DNA of 64,000 nucleotides from Cladorhizidae sp. MBARI D1340-BT2 (GCA_028752905.1 JAQNBH010000005.1:5252812-5316811); one strand, 5' to 3'; shown: positions 12,801-27,800, numbered from the stretch's first letter. Notes: a model not told the origin generated them from the sequence alone. Numbers and translations: made by a program.

Positions 12801-15800
12801 CATACAAGCTATATGAATATTGGAACTTCAGCCTACTGCCCAATGGGGAATGGACAAGTGGAGATGGTGGAACAGAACAGTTGAGGTGATGGGGACAGCC
12901 AGCAAGATATATCAGCATCTTCAAAAGGCACTCTTGGCATACAGAACATCAATTCATGAAACAACAGTGTTCTCACCGTATCATCTCAAATTTTGGTCGG
13001 TCTCCAACAATTTCAATTGACTATATAATGGGGCAGTTTTTGGATGATTACTTGTCCTATCCCGTCCCGAATATGTACAAGATATACATAGCCAACTTGA
13101 CACTTTTTTATCACACCACAAGGAGGAAACTGCAGGCAGCGTGTCAGCACCAAAAGAGGCATTATGATCGCAGAGGTACGGAAGAAAAGCCAATGTGTTC
13201 GGCTTTACAAGCCGGCCATCAAATGGGATTGTACGGGGAAAAAACTATCAAACCAATGGAAAGGTTCCTACACACTTGTAGACAAAACCAGACCAGTGAA
13301 CTACTGATTGGGGGATCGCAAAATTTCATTGTTCGCCACAATTGCCTCAGACTATGCTACAGCCCACCGAGCCAAAGCCAGTCACTAAAGTCTAGCAAGT
13401 CTATCTCAACCTCAATGGTTGACGATGGACCTACACATGTGGACACCTCCACAGATCATTGTCTCGTGATATTGTCGCAGGCCCTTCCCCAGTTGGTGGT
13501 ACACTACTTCTGAGGATCTGGGATGCAGTATAGCATAGGCTACTGGTAATAAATTATTGCCTGCCCATCCTCAATGTACAAGACCCCCAGCCCATTTGTG
13601 GCGAATCGATAACTTATTGATTTTGCGGGGACACAAAAAATTAGATTAGGGAGATGTAACATTGTTAGTGTACCAGGCTCCAATTACAGTGTAGTGTTAG
13701 TTACTAATTAGTTTTCTGAGTTTTAGAACATTCTATTGATCATACATGTGAGCCGGAGGGTTGGCTCCATATCTTGACTTAAAAACAGACTAGCAAGTTG
13801 CTAACGTACACCTAGTATCCATAGGTGGCTGAATAGGTTCAGTGGTTCCTGGCAGGCACAAGTGCTGAATAGGTTCAGAGTGGTTCCTGGTATGCATAGG
13901 TAGTGAATAGGTATGCATAGGTGGTGAATAGGTTCAGAGTGGTTCCTGGTAGGTGGTGAATAGGTTCAGAGTGGTTCCTGGTAGGTGGTGAAGGTTCAGA
14001 GTGGTTCCTGGTAGGTGGTGAATAGGTTCAGAGTGGTTCCTGGTAGGTGGTGAATAGGTTCAGAGTGGTTCCTGGTATGCATAATGATAGGTAGTGAATA
14101 GGTATGCATAGGTGGTGAATAGGTTCAGAGTGGTTCCTGGTAGGTGGTGAATAGGTTCAGAGTGGTTCCTGGTAGGTGGTGAAGGTTCAGAGTGGTTCCT
14201 GGTAGGTGGTGAATAGGTTCAGAGTGGTTCCTGGTAGGTGGTGAAGGTTCAGAGTGGTTCCTGGTAGGTGGTGAATAGGTTCAGTGGTTCCTGGTAGTGA
14301 ATAATTATGGTTCCTGGTAGCATAGGTGGTGAATAGGTCCAGAGTGGTTCCTGGTAGGCGTGGTAGCATAGGTGGTGAATAGGTTCAGAGTGGTTCCTGG
14401 TAGTGAATATGGTTCCTGGTAGCATAGGTGGTGAATAGGTCCAGAGTGGTTCCTGGTAGCATAGGTGGTGAATAGGTTCAGAGTGGTTCCTGGTAGGTGG
14501 TGAATAGGTTCAGAGTGGTTCCTGGTAGGTGGTGAATAGGTTCAGAGTGGTTCCTGGTAGGTGGTAAAGGTTCAGAGTGGTTCCTGGTAGGTGGTGAATA
14601 GGTTCAGAGTGGTTCCTGGTAGTGAATAATTATGGTTCCTGGTAGCATAGGTGGTGAATAGGTCCAGAGTGGTTCCTGGTAGCATAGGTGGTGAATAGGT
14701 TCAGAGTGGTTCTGGTAGGTGGTGAAGGTTCAGAGTGGTTCCTGGTAGGTGGTGAATAGGTTCAGAGTGGTTCCTGGTAGTGAATATGGTTCCTGGTAGC
14801 ATAGGTGGTGAATAGGTCCAGAGTGGTTCCTGGTAGCATAGGTGGTGAATAGGTTCAGAGTGGTTCCTGGTAGGTGGTGAATAGGTTCAGAGTGGTTCCT
14901 GGTAGGTGGTGAATAGGTTCAGAGTGGTTCCTGGTAGTATAGGTGGTGAATGGTTCCTGGTAACATAGATGGTGAATAGGCCCAGAGTGGGTTCCTGGTA
15001 GCATAGGTGGTGAATAGGTTCAGAGTGGTTCCTGGCAGGTATAAGTGCTGAAGCTGGTTCTTGCTAGGCATATGTGCAGCCTTCCTCAGCAAAATAGCTT
15101 CCTGAAACAGCAGGGGGTCGCCTTGAAGGGTTGATGGGATGATCCAAGATGGCAGGTGTGATCATTGGCAATTTAAAAAATAGAAATTGGTGTTTCATTT
15201 TATTTTTTGACTGTGGGTGGAGTTTGCATATATATGTGTTTATGATGGTTAATAGCCAAGTAGTCACGACTCCAGTTCAGCATGCTTTTGCCAACCTCGC
15301 TACCCTCTTGCCCAAGCTACATGTCTCTGTGTAACACAATTATTTGTCTTCTCTGCAATATTCCATGTGGACACTCCCACTAATTGATCCATATTTTTTA
15401 AACGTTCGAAATGTAATTGGTTCTGTGGTGTTGTTGCTATTTTTCTTGTTGCTGTTGTTCTCATTGTTGCTGTTGTTCTTATTGTTGTTGTTCTCATTGT
15501 TGTTGTTGTTCTCATTGTTTCTGTTGTTCTCATTGTTGATGTTGTTCTCATTGTTGCTGTTGTTCTCATTGTTGTTGTTCTCATTGTTGTTGTTGTTCTC
15601 ATTGTTGTTGTTCTCATTGTTTCTGTTTTTCTCATTGTTGCTGTTGTTCTCATTGTTGCTGTTGTTCTCATTGTTGTTGTTCTCATTGTTGCTGTTGTTC
15701 TCATTGTTGTTGTTGTTCTCATTGTTGCTGTTGTTCTCATTGTTGCTGTTGTTCTCATTGTTGCTGTTGTTCTCATTGTTGTTGTTCTCATTGTTGCTTT

Positions 15801-18800
15801 TGTTCTCATTGTTGTTGTTGTTCTCATTGTTGCTGTTGTTCTCATTGTTGCTGTTGTTCTCATTGTTGATGTTGTTCTTGTGTTATTGCTCTTGTTATTG
15901 TGCTGTTTTTGTTGTTGTTACTACTGCTATTGTGGTTGTTTCTATAGCATTGTTGGTATACACATGTAAATCATCAGCTGATGACAGTACAGTAGATCCT
16001 CACATATCCAAACTCTATGTGACCCACCCCTGTTTGTGTAACAACCACTCCTGACTGCAAATGTGGGTGTGGTCTAAGGTATAATGGTGTGCTGTGTGTT
16101 CACAACTTGAACTCTGAGCAGAATGTCTACAGGCTCAGGTGGTTTCACTTATCCTGGCTTCTCTGATTTTATCATTCAAGCATGCTACTACAGAATTTGT
16201 AAATAATACTCTACTCAGTCTACTGTCTCATGTCATTACCACTAAAACAACATCACAGTAGTCAGTAGTCTGTTACTGCAGCTGTAAGTCTTATCACAAA
16301 AAAATCAAGACTTAGTCCAACCTTCCTTCTGTATGCTTAATGTTGTTATAAGACATGCAAACTTAAAAAATAGCACTCATTTCTTGAACACATCATTACA
16401 TGTAGCAACTACTTCACATCTCCAGAAATTCCACATCAAAACAGGGTTGGGTCCCATAGAGTTTGGATATGGAGTGTCTACTCTACTCTACTCTAATCTA
16501 TCTATCTATGCACCCATCTATCTTCTATGTATCCATCTATCTATCGATGTAACTATATATACGTATCACTGGCTGTTCACCCAGAATAAATATGAATCGG
16601 TTACCCGCCTTAAGTAGCACGAGCTTACGTAAATCAAGAATGGTCATCACAATGAACAGAATGGTCGACAAACACACGGCAGCAGCAGACTCGAAGCTAA
16701 ATTGTCCTAGCTGCACTGCACTTGTGAAAACATGCTGCACATTTTTGATACTTGATATCCCTTACCAGATAGCAGAACTAGCACAACAGGCAAACTTGAA
16801 ATAGGACAAACAACAAACCAAGACCCTAATAAATCCACTTTGAATTAATTACTAGTTACTACTAATTAAAATTAGAACTGGTTGGCTAATAGTTCTTCCT
16901 GAATATTTTGTGTATAGCTGTATCAGACGTTGAGTGTTCGTGTGATGGTGGTGGACATGATCACTTGGACCAATGGGAATCAGATACCCTACCCCAGAAA
17001 CAACGATGCCATGACTGTGCTAAAGAATCTGGAAGAATTTGTAGTTAGGATCACTGCCGAGCATGACAGTACCATGCTGATCACGTACGTGTTTGTTGCT
17101 GCTGTGTGTGTGTGTGTGTGTAATTGTGGGGTGTGCACGTGTGGTAGAAGTACAATAATAGTCGTAGAAAATGTTCAGTTATGGGATTGCTTACCATTCT
17201 GCGACACAATGTAGCTAGCTATAGACAAACTCATTGGACGGTTTTCAGCACCTCATTAAAAATATTGTGACTTTATTTTTATTTTCTTCTTTTTTCAAAA
17301 GCCATGAGTGCTATGTCTGCATAACCCCTAATGCTAACCCTCAGCGATAAGATGTACCCCCTAGCAGTGCTACATGGTCTGTATAATTCCGAGTCTTAGA
17401 ACTGTATAACTCCTAGTCTTAGGACTATATAACCCCTAGTCCTAGGACTATATAAACCTTAGTGTTAGATACATACAACTTGTAGTGTTAGGTCTGTATA
17501 ATCCCTAGTGCTGTATAACTCCTAATGCTCACCTCAGTCTGTATAACCTCTAGTGTTAGGTCTATGCAACCTCTCCTTCAATACCTTCATACCAAACATT
17601 GGTAGTTTCCCTCCCTCTTTCCTTCCATTTTTAACTAGTCTCTTGAACAGTATGTGGCATGGTACTAATAGCATGCACTAATAGAACTAGGGAGGCAAAA
17701 GCAACATGGTAAGGGGACTACAGAACATAATAAGGGAGGCAACATGCAACATAGCAAGGGAGTACTATAGAACATGGTAAATGAGAACTACAGAACATGG
17801 TAAGAGGACACTACTAAACATGGTGAGGGAGAAAGGAGAAATACAGGGCATGGTAAGGTTTTTTTTACAGAACGTGGTACAGGAGCATTACAGAACATAC
17901 ACTACAAAACATGGTAAGTGGACGTTACAGAACGTGGTAAGAGGGACACTACAGACATGGTAAATCAAGGGGCACTACTGAACATGGTCAGAATGTGGTT
18001 GGGGAACTAGTGAGCAATGGTGCAGAGGAATGATCGAGCTGATGCTATGGAATATGGTAAGGACAATTGGTCAAGGTGGTTAGAGAATGTAGATTCAAGA
18101 ATGTGGTAAAGGATGATGCATTTATTTAGCCTTACTCTTCACATACAGTATGTGTACATATGATCTCTTGTACATATGATCTCTATTAATTTTAACAGGG
18201 GCATCAATCTGCCTGGGAATAATGTGGGTTATGCATACATTGGGAAAATGTGCGACAACCGTTACTCTGTGGGTCTGAGTCAGGATGGTGGGGTGTCCCT
18301 GGAACAAGTGGGGAGCACGGCTGCACATGAGTTGGGCCATATCTTCGGCATGGACCATGATAACGGTGCGTTCTTTTCATGCATTTGTAGTAAAACTTGA
18401 CCTTTTGGACAACAAGTATTTGCACTAGTGGCGGCCTCATTGGGTGTTGCTGTTTTACCTTATAAGATTTAATTAACCCCTTGATTGCTTTAACTCTTTG
18501 ACGGCCAGTAATGCATTCGAGCAAGTGCACTTATCCCCATTATTTGGCAGTAACAAATTACTGCATTTTAGCTTTTTTCTTAATAAGCTCATTTCCCCTC
18601 TTCATGTGCATTTTTACTAGGAAGTAGATTGGAAGTAGCATAGAATCGTTTCCAGTAGTTAACATTTGTTGACCCAGCTTTTTTGTTGGAATACTTGGAC
18701 TTGCCCCCAAGTGAGAACTCTGACAACAACTTCCAGGGCTATGTGGATGCAGGCATTTTTGTGGAGGAATATAGAGCAGCCAATGCTTTATTTGGTATTC

Positions 18801-21800
18801 ATGTCTACCAGTAGCCCAGTAGCAGTGGAGCTTCTTTACCTACCAAAGAACAAACTACTCTCCTCAACATAGTTTTCAGCTAACCTCTCGTCACAGTTGT
18901 CACGCCTCTTGTAACACTCACTTCCAGCTCCTCCTACTCCAATTCAATCTTCTAAATTAGTTCAGGTTATTCAACTATTATCAATTGTAAATGTTAACAT
19001 CAATTATTCATTGAAGAACTGGATTTTACAGAGTTTACTTGTTCAGAACATATTCACCTGCATTTGGAGACAAGATGAAAATTATCATAAAAGCAGTTCA
19101 TCATATCTAGTATTACTCTCAATGAACTCTTAGTTGATACAATGACTTTAGCTACATTAGAGTTAGATACCTAGCTCATCGTCATAATTGTCATGAAGAA
19201 GAAAGAATCGCAATCTGAGCTTCTAGAAGGAATTGTCGGGCAGTTGATAGTCTAGCTTTTAGTTGGTTACCTAACACTGAACAGCTAGATCATCTTACCT
19301 TCTGTGATAGCTCTGCTTCTTAGAAAGCAGGACACAACAAGAAGATTGTGCTGATTATCATTCTCTTCTAGGTATTATTTCTGACAGAATAATAGATGTG
19401 ACTCTAATGTGTACTAAGTTGTTTACAACCTAGATTTGCTGTTCTCTGATCTGATTAAAAACAACAATTACCATATCAACGATAAGGCCAGTAGCGTCAG
19501 CCTAGAACTTACCATCAATCTGTTACTCTGTTAGTCACAACCTAGCTATCAATTTCTAGTTAAACTGTTTCTATGGCAAACTTACCAAGTGCCAAAGGCT
19601 ATAGACATATTTTTGGGGGGTAGAAACACTTAGGCTGTTGGGAATATGCTGTAGCTGAATCTCTGTGGTCTGGCATAATATTGACACAATCATATGACAA
19701 TGTGGAATAGTGATGGGTGATATAGATAATTATGTAGGTTGAAAGAACACCAAGAATGGTAAGCTATATCAGGTTATCTATATCAGTTCAAGTAAAACTA
19801 ATGGCTAGCATTCCATAACCTGTTGGAAAGCTATCACTGGTTATTGCTATCTTGAATCACTTTAATCAATAGACAGCACAACACCTCAATAACTAACAAA
19901 ATTGAGCAACTGAACTATAAACTACACGTTAGTTAGAATCAATCTAAAGATAAACTAGCTATATGAAAGAAGTGTTAATGTGCTATCCAAACATTGGTAT
20001 TGCTATAATAGCACAGCTAACACTACTAATGGACCAGTCGACACTACAAGTTCAACACCATATACCAGAAAAGTAAACTAATATATTGATTAACATAGTT
20101 ACACACAATTCCAAGAGTGCATCTCTCCAACACTCCTCTCATAACGTTCAGGTGATCCAGTAACTCCGGCCATTTTCTTAGTTTGAAAAACTGTTCATGA
20201 TTTAGGCCTTTCGTCATCATGTCTGCACTATCATTTCTTCCTTAGGACAGTATTTGAGCCTTACAGATCCTTCGCTCACTTGGTTACGAATAAAATGGTA
20301 TTTGATTCCGATGTGCTTTGCTCCTCCTCTAGCTCACCATTGAGGAAGGCTATTGTTGCATCAACTTGATGCAGCTTCAATCCATATTGAACTTCCAATG
20401 CAGTCAATATACAGAATGATTCTAATCTAAGCACTGGGCAAAATGTCTCATCATAATCAGTTCCATATTTCTGTGAGAATCCTTGAGCTACCAATCTTGC
20501 TTTGTAGCGTTCAACTAAGCCATCTGCACCAGTCTTGATTTTGTACACCCATTTGCTACCAACAGCTTTTCGTTCCTCTGGCTATTCAACTAGCTCCCAG
20601 ACATCATTGTCTTCAAGGAATTTCATCTCCTTTTCCATGGCATTCAACCATTTTGATTTCTCAGGGCTAGCCAGGACCTCTTCAATAGTTACTGGATCCT
20701 TTAGTTGCTCATTGGCAGTGTTCACTCTCACTCCATAATAATATGGAGGACATCTCTCCCTTTCAGATCTTCTAAGAACTAGCTCAGCTGTGGTTATCAA
20801 TGGATGCTCTAGAGTTGCAGTCATCAGTGGTTGTATCGATGTTATCTGAAAAATCTAAATCTATAAGGTACTTTGTCTTGTGTTAGGTTGACTCTTGTTC
20901 CTCTTTTCCTCATTAAACTGAACATCTCTACTCTGTAAATGACCTTCCCTTTCTTGGGATCATAGAGTCGATACCCTTTTGTTTCTTCACCATTGCCCAG
21001 GAATATGCATTTCCTTGCTTTCTAATCAAGTTTGTGCCTTTCGTCCTTGAAATGTGAGCATATGCATCGCAGCCAAAAACATGCAAGTGCCCAACCTTTG
21101 GCTGGTTACTTGTTCGAGCTTCAAATGGAGTCATTCCTTTGACAACTTTTGTCGGACTTCAATTCCTTAGATATAAAGCTGTAGACAGTCAAAACTTGTG
21201 AGGTAGCTTTGCATCAATCAACATTGAATGCACAGTCTCAATGAGAGTTCTGTTTAGCCTTCAGCAACACCATTTTGCTCTGGTGTCTTTGGCACAGTGT
21301 GTTCATGGCGTATTCCTTCAGATTTCAGGAAATCCTCGAACTTTGTCGATGTATATTCGCCACCATTATCTGTGCAGAGAGCTTTCAACTTGCAACCACT
21401 TTTTTTCGCCTTCCATTAAAAAAATGATCAAAAACCTCATCCTTGTGCTTCAGTGGGTAGACCCACATATAGTGTGTTTTGTCATCAAATGTCAGGAAAT
21501 ACTCAGCTCCACCTAATGACCGAGTAGTCATTTCCCTGTATACGTCACTGTGGACAAGACCAAGTAATTCTTTTGAACGAGTGCCTCCACAAGTTTGAAA
21601 TGACTTCTGTAATGTTTTCCTCCACACATGTCCCTCAAAAATCGATTTCCTTTGGTGTATAAAAAACAAAACTGTTGACCTGAGCCAGCTTCTGGGGATT
21701 TTTTGTTTTCCAATGTGACCAAAACATTGATGCCATAAGCTTTCTTTTCTCTCTGGTTTTCCAGTATAATTGAGTTGTTGTTTTCTTCTTCGATCTTTGC

Positions 21801-24800
21801 AATTGATATAGTAGCGACTTACTAATCTGGTTGCTACAGCAATGACTCTCTGATTTACCAATTATCAGACATCTGTTTTCCGTCATCTTTCCAGCTTCTG
21901 CTTCCTTAGACACACTCAAGATATTGTAAGAATGCTTTGGTACATAAAGTACATCATGCAGCCTGCACTTTCTTGTTTTTCCAGCTGGCAATTTCATTTC
22001 AAACGAAACATTTCCTCGCCCAATTGCCTCCAAAACATGTCCATCTCCAAGTATCAATTGTTGTGGCTCCTTCAGGCTTTGAAGCTTAACTCATCATTGC
22101 ACATATGGCACGCTGCTCCAGAGTCCACAATCCAGTTACTTATTTCACTTTTACTAGCTGACAGAGCATGACTAATCACAAGGGCATCAAAATTGCTGGC
22201 TGAGCTGCTGTCATCTTCTTGTTTGAGTTCAACTTTATTGGCCTTTTGTTTCATGCCTTTCCACTCTTTGTCATCTGATTTGGCTTTTCTTTCATCAGCA
22301 GCCAGATTGCGACAGTTACGTTTGATATGCCCAAGTTTTCCACAGTAATAGCATTTTAGACCTTTGTTCTTGATGCGAGTGGTCATTGCTTTGGTTGATG
22401 CATTTGCCATCTTTATCGTTCATTTTTCGCTCCTCATAGAAACCTTTCCATAACGACTTCCATTTCAGGTACATTGCATTTGCCTGAAGAGCTGTTACAA
22501 GCATGTTGAAAGAATCAGGTAGGCTTGGTAAATATGTAGACAACTCGATCCTCTGTGATGGGGTCACCGATCACTGCAAGTGCTTTGAATATTTCCATCA
22601 TAGCTCTGATGTGCTCCTGAACAGACTTAACCTCCTCTAAATGCAATGAATAAAGTTTGCACCTTAGCTTGGCCCATGTCTTTTTCTGCGACTGGTCTGC
22701 CAACTTCTTCCATACCGTAATGGGGTTGTCAGGGTCTCCAATCAAGTACAACAATGAAGGTTTAACTATCAAGCTAGTGCACGGTCCATTGCATACCTGT
22801 TGGCCTCAGTCTCTCCAGGAGGAGTTTCAGTTCCATTCACAATGACCCATAGACCATATTTCATGAGTACCATTCGGCATTGAACTTTCCACTTTGGATA
22901 GTTCGATCCCCATTCAATGGAACAAACGATACAATTTTTAATTCTGCCATTGCTAAGTCAGGTACGAGTTCATGTCACTTTTCAACGATTCTGAGAGCTA
23001 GAGAGTCTTGGTTATTGAATACTCTAGCTGCTTGATCTAGCTATAGCCTATCTTCCTGCACAGTGGGAGCATCTGACTGTGCCCATAACCTGTTAGAAAA
23101 CTTCAAGTAGCTACCACTGGTTATTCACTATAGCTTAAATCATCAATAAATAACAAAACAAGACAACACTTCAACACAACAAAATTGAGCAACTGAACCA
23201 TGTTAGTAAACCAGCTATATGAAAGAAGTATTAATGTGCTATCCAAACATTGGTATTGCCATTTTACTAATGCAAAACTATAACCTGAAGATATATCAAA
23301 GCTAATACTACTAATGCATCAGTCTAACTACAAGTTCAACAATATATACTGAAAAGCAAACTGAACACAGTTACACAATAACATTGTGCCAAGAGTACAT
23401 CTTTCCAACCAACACTAGCTAGGTAGCTAGCTTGCGACCATGATTTGACAAAGTAACTTGGGACCACCATTCTTGGCTTCCTTTAGGTTTGGGCAGTTGA
23501 TAGCTAAGTTTTTAGTCAGTTAGTTTGATCAGTATCTAGACACTAAACATCCTACTACTAGTACCTTTCAAGGTCTGCCTTGTAGAGCAAGACACAATCA
23601 GAACCTTGTCACCACAATCATGGTTAGTCACCACACCCAGCCGGGTACTAATTGGAAATGTTACTGACAAAGAATGGGTGTGATCCTAATAAGTACTACA
23701 TCGTCTACGATACTATTTACAGGGAAAAAACTAGGAATTGGCACTGGAAAAGCTTAGATTTGTTGTTCTGTCTGACCATCCAATGAATAAACTACCACTT
23801 TGACGCCAAGCTAAGTAGCTAAAGCTTAGAAATGCCATTGATCTTGTTTACTAGCTTGCAATTTCTTTTCTGCTTATAGCCAAACTGGCAAACTTACTTA
23901 GTACTGTAGGCTGTAGATTTGCTCCTTGGCCTTAGAAATGCTTAGACTGGCAGATATCCTCTCAAATATGCTTAGGGTCATGAGAGATTTTTCCCCGATT
24001 TTAGTCCGACCACAGGGATGCAATAATTATTCGCGCGCTGACCGTCAAATTGCATAACTAAACATAATTCACACATGTAAATACATACACACACAAACAC
24101 ACACACTCACATAATGAATCACATGATGGATTATTTTTTTAAACCTGCAGATGCCCAGTAGGCTGGTAAGTTGTCGTAAAATAGACAGAACTCTATATTT
24201 AAGGAATATTGTTTTGGGAAGGTAGTGTGTAGTCACAAGTCTCTTTCTGGTCAATTCTGTTGCTTCTGGAAGCTTTCGTGCTGTAGAAGGCTGCACATTA
24301 CGTAGCCTACCAAAGAAACACTCTGAATCACGAGAATGGAGACTGCTTTATTTGCTGTAAGTTTGTTGCAGACATAGATGGTATGGATTGCTTCAGTGAG
24401 ATGATTCTTCTACCAAACTGCATATATTTTAATGTTACGAATAGTTGAAGTGATTGTCCTGGGAAAAGTTATTGTGTAAATCTGGTTTTGTAAATAAAAA
24501 TAAACATATCGGTATGAAGTCATTGTCATTTTTGTAGTAGATAAGATCTATATTCTAACTTGACAACTGCTAGATAACACATGATTGACTTTTGAAAGCA
24601 AACCAGCTGGCAGACGCCATTCTGTGAAAGTAGCCATCACGTCTATAAAGCTTTTTGTGAGCCCACATTTGGGGAGTTGTTGCATTATGAAAGAGAACCA
24701 GCCACAATGACTTCTGCAGTAGCAGCAAGGAAAAAGATGGCTTGTTGTTGAACATATCCAGGAAAGTGTTAGAACTTGACAATTTTGGAAGACGTATTTA

Positions 24801-27800
24801 TACTTCTAGCAGTTCTAGTCTTCTCTGCACTGCCTGGTGTGTGTGTGCCCTGGTGTGTGTGTGCACGAGCAGTAGCTAATGATACCACCTTACCTAAATA
24901 TAGTCAAATTATTGTTCATTTTTAGTGTCCTTATATTTAGTGGGTTACGATGATTTATCAGCGATGAAGGATTCCAGATTTACGTATCTATTAATGCATC
25001 AAAATAATCTTTGCGGTCAAAGGGTTTAGTGCAAGTTGGCCCCATCCTGTACTCTGAAATTCCAATTTTTATACCAAAATGTGCCCAATTGTAGAAGTGT
25101 GACATGATTGAGTATCATGTGATGTTATTGAATATCATGTGATGTGATTGGGTATCATAATGATAGTGTCAGTGTACCTGCACCTGTTCTAGGAGAAGAG
25201 AGGTGAGGAGGAACAGAACCAATGTTGTTGGTGTTTATTAGCCACACATGCGGCCATTTAAAGTACGCACAGACCAACTATGAAGCTCTGCTGTGTTTTT
25301 CTCCTGCCAGTTACTTATCATTGCCAATACCAGCAGAATTGGTTGTGCTCTTTGACATACTAATACGAAATTTGTCTTCTGCACATGTGATTCAATAACC
25401 CTCTCTTAAACACACTGACTCCAGACGACAACAACAACAAGAACAACTTCATAAACAAGTTAATTTATGGTTTTCAGGGCGGCAGTGCACTTGTACCGAC
25501 CCTACAAACACCTGTCTCATGGCCGCTTTCTTCACTTCCCATCCAACACAATGGAGTAGCTGCAGTCGCTCAGATATTTCAAATGGTTTTAACAACATGA
25601 ATCTCAATCATTGCCTCAAGAATGAGCCGCTGGTTACGGTAGCAGATCCCGTCTGTGGCAATGGGATCAGAGAGGGGGACGAGATATGCGACTGCGGCAG
25701 TATTGAGGTGAGTAATGGGTGTGGTTATGACTTCCATCATTCTGTGCATTGGAACATTTCTTTACTTCTGGAGGGCATGCAGGCCATTCGTTGTGTAGCT
25801 TGCTTGGCAGGTGGAGCATCAGTATGGAATGTGCTCACACACACCATACTGAGACTTGGATTATCCTGAAACCCATGTTGTCCTATGTGAGTGATTTGCA
25901 TTACATGTTGTGCAGGAATGTACTGATCCCTGTTGCAATGCCTTCACCTGCACCCTGCGTCGAGGAGCCACATGTTCCCATGGTCCCTGTTGTTCCAGCG
26001 ACTGTCAGTTCCTCGCTCCTGGGACTACCTGCCGATCTGCATCTCAGGAGTGTGACCTCATGGAATACTGCACGGGAGACTCTCCGGACTGCCCCAGGGA
26101 CGTGTACAAGCAGGATGTCACTGCCTGCAGCCAGGGACAGAGGTTTTGCTTCACCGGCACCTGTCAGTCCCTCGATAGCCAATGCCAACGCTTCTTTAGT
26201 AAATCTTTGTGATGAGACCGTTGGATTGTAGTGTGCCACTGATGGTTGTCTGATGGTTGTTCACTGATGGTTGTTCACTGATGGTTGTCACTGATGGTTG
26301 CTCACTGATGGTTGTCCACTGATGGTTGTTCACTGATGGTTGTTCACTGATGGTTGTTCACATGGTTGTCCACTGATGGTTGTCACTGATGGTTGTTCAC
26401 TGATGGTTGCTCACTGATGGTTGTCCACTGATGGTTGTTCACTGATGGTTGTTCACTGATGGTTGTTCACATGGTTGTCCACTGATGGTTGCTCACTGAT
26501 GGTTGTTCACTGATGGTTGTTCACTGATGGTTGCTCAGTGATGGTTGCTCAGTGATGGTTGCTCACTGATGGTTGCTCACTGATGATTGTTCACTGATGG
26601 TTGTCCACTGATGGTTGTTGCTGGTTGCTCACTGATGGTTGTTCACTGATGGTTGTTCACTGATGGTTGTTCACTGATGGTTGTTTCACTGATGGTTGTC
26701 CATTGATGGTTTTACTGATGTTTGTTCACTGATGGTTGTTCACTGATTGCTGTCCACTGATGGTTTTACTGATGTTTGTTCACTGATGGTTGTTCACTGA
26801 TGGTTGTTCACTGATGGTTGCTCACTGATGGTTGTTCACTGATGGTTGCTCACTGATGGTTGTTCACTGATGGTTGTTCACTGATGGTTGTCCACTGATG
26901 GTTGTCCACTGATGGTTTTACTGATGTTTGTTCACTGATGATTGTTTACTTATGGTTGTCCACTGATGGTTGCTCACTGATGGTTGTTCACTGATGGTTG
27001 TTCACTGATGGTTGTTTACTGATGGTTGTTCACTGATGGTTGTTCACTGATGGTTGTCCACTGATGGTTGTTTATTGATGGTTGTCCACTGATGGTTGTT
27101 CACTGATGGTTGCTCACTGATGATTGTTCACTGATGGTTGCTCACTGATGGTTGTTCACTGATGGTTGTTCACTGATGGTTGTTCACTGATGGTTGTTCA
27201 CTGATGGTTGTTCACTGATGGTTGTCCACTGATGGTTGTTTATTGATGGTTGTCCACTGATGGTTGTTCACTGATGGTTGCTCACTGATGATTGTTCACT
27301 GATGGTTGTTCACTGATGGTTGTCCACTGATGGTTGTCCACTGATGGTTGCTCACTGATGGTTGTTCACTGATGGTTGTTCACTGATGGTTGTTCACTGA
27401 TGGTTGCTCACTGATGGTTGCTCACTGATGGTTGCTCACTGATGGTTGCTCACTGATGGTTGTTCACTGATGGTTGTTCACTGATGGTTGTTCACTGATG
27501 GTTGTTTACTGATGGTTGCTCACTGATGGTTGCTCACTGATGGTTGTTCACTGATGGTTGTTCACTGATGTTTGTCACTGATGGTTGCTCACTGATGGTT
27601 GTTCACTGATGGTTGTTCACTGATGGTTGTTCACTGATGGTTGTTCACTGATGGTTGTTCACTGATGGTTGCTCACTGATGATTGTTCACTGATGGTTGT
27701 TCACTGATGATTGTTCACTGATGGTTGTCCACTGATGGTTGTTGATGGTTGCTCACTGATGGTTGTTCACTGATGGTTGTTCACAGATGGTTGTTCACTG

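Larger units (their letters stand above)
9227..13810 (+). mobile_element. Ty3/gypsy LTR retrotransposon, decayed, standard domain order
   Basis: In intron 3 of gene A. Order along the element is gag, protease, RT, RNase H, integrase, the usual Ty3/gypsy layout. Likely 3' LTR is 13655-13810 (TGTAACATTG to GCTAACGTACA) after a purine-rich tract ttagattagggaga. The 5' LTR end (gactagtaagttgctaac to 9361) is a weaker match, and its start at 9227 is a guess. A primer-binding site for tRNA-Leu follows at 9364-9381. A G-run and many stops show it is dead. Confidence 0.8.
19821..23414 (-). mobile_element. Ty1/copia LTR retrotransposon, degenerate, truncated RT
   Basis: In intron 5 of gene A, reading right to left. 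LTRs at 23091-23414 (5') and 19821-20132 (3') both start TGTT and end AACA on the + strand. Domain order is gag, zinc knuckle, protease, integrase, RT, the copia layout. Beside the 5' LTR is a copia-type half-tRNA primer site, and beside the 3' LTR the polypurine tract ATGAGAGGAG. RT breaks off near 20276 and RNase H is absent, so it is internally deleted. No target duplication is visible at the LTR ends. LTRs differ noticeably, so the insertion is old. Confidence 0.88.

Noticed and set aside
13811..15060. CRISPR-like appearance of direct repeats with variable inserts
   Set aside because: Units are contiguous and degenerate with no unique spacers, in an intron of an animal gene: a minisatellite.
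15300..16054. Open frames on both strands (Leu/Phe-rich and Thr/Met/Arg-rich)
   Set aside because: They cover the TTG/CTG repeat whose units are multiples of three, so both strands stay open by composition.
16924..16926. Alternative acceptor CAG for ADAM exon 4
   Set aside because: It would drop three residues (LYQ) that family members have. The tgtatag acceptor at 16917 keeps frame and sequence.
18470..25035. Possible piggyBac ends (TTAACCCCTTGA near 18473 and GGTCAAAGGGTTTA near 25014) around the copia element
   Set aside because: The inverted match is short and imperfect, no clear TTAA lies at the right end, and no transposase core lies between.
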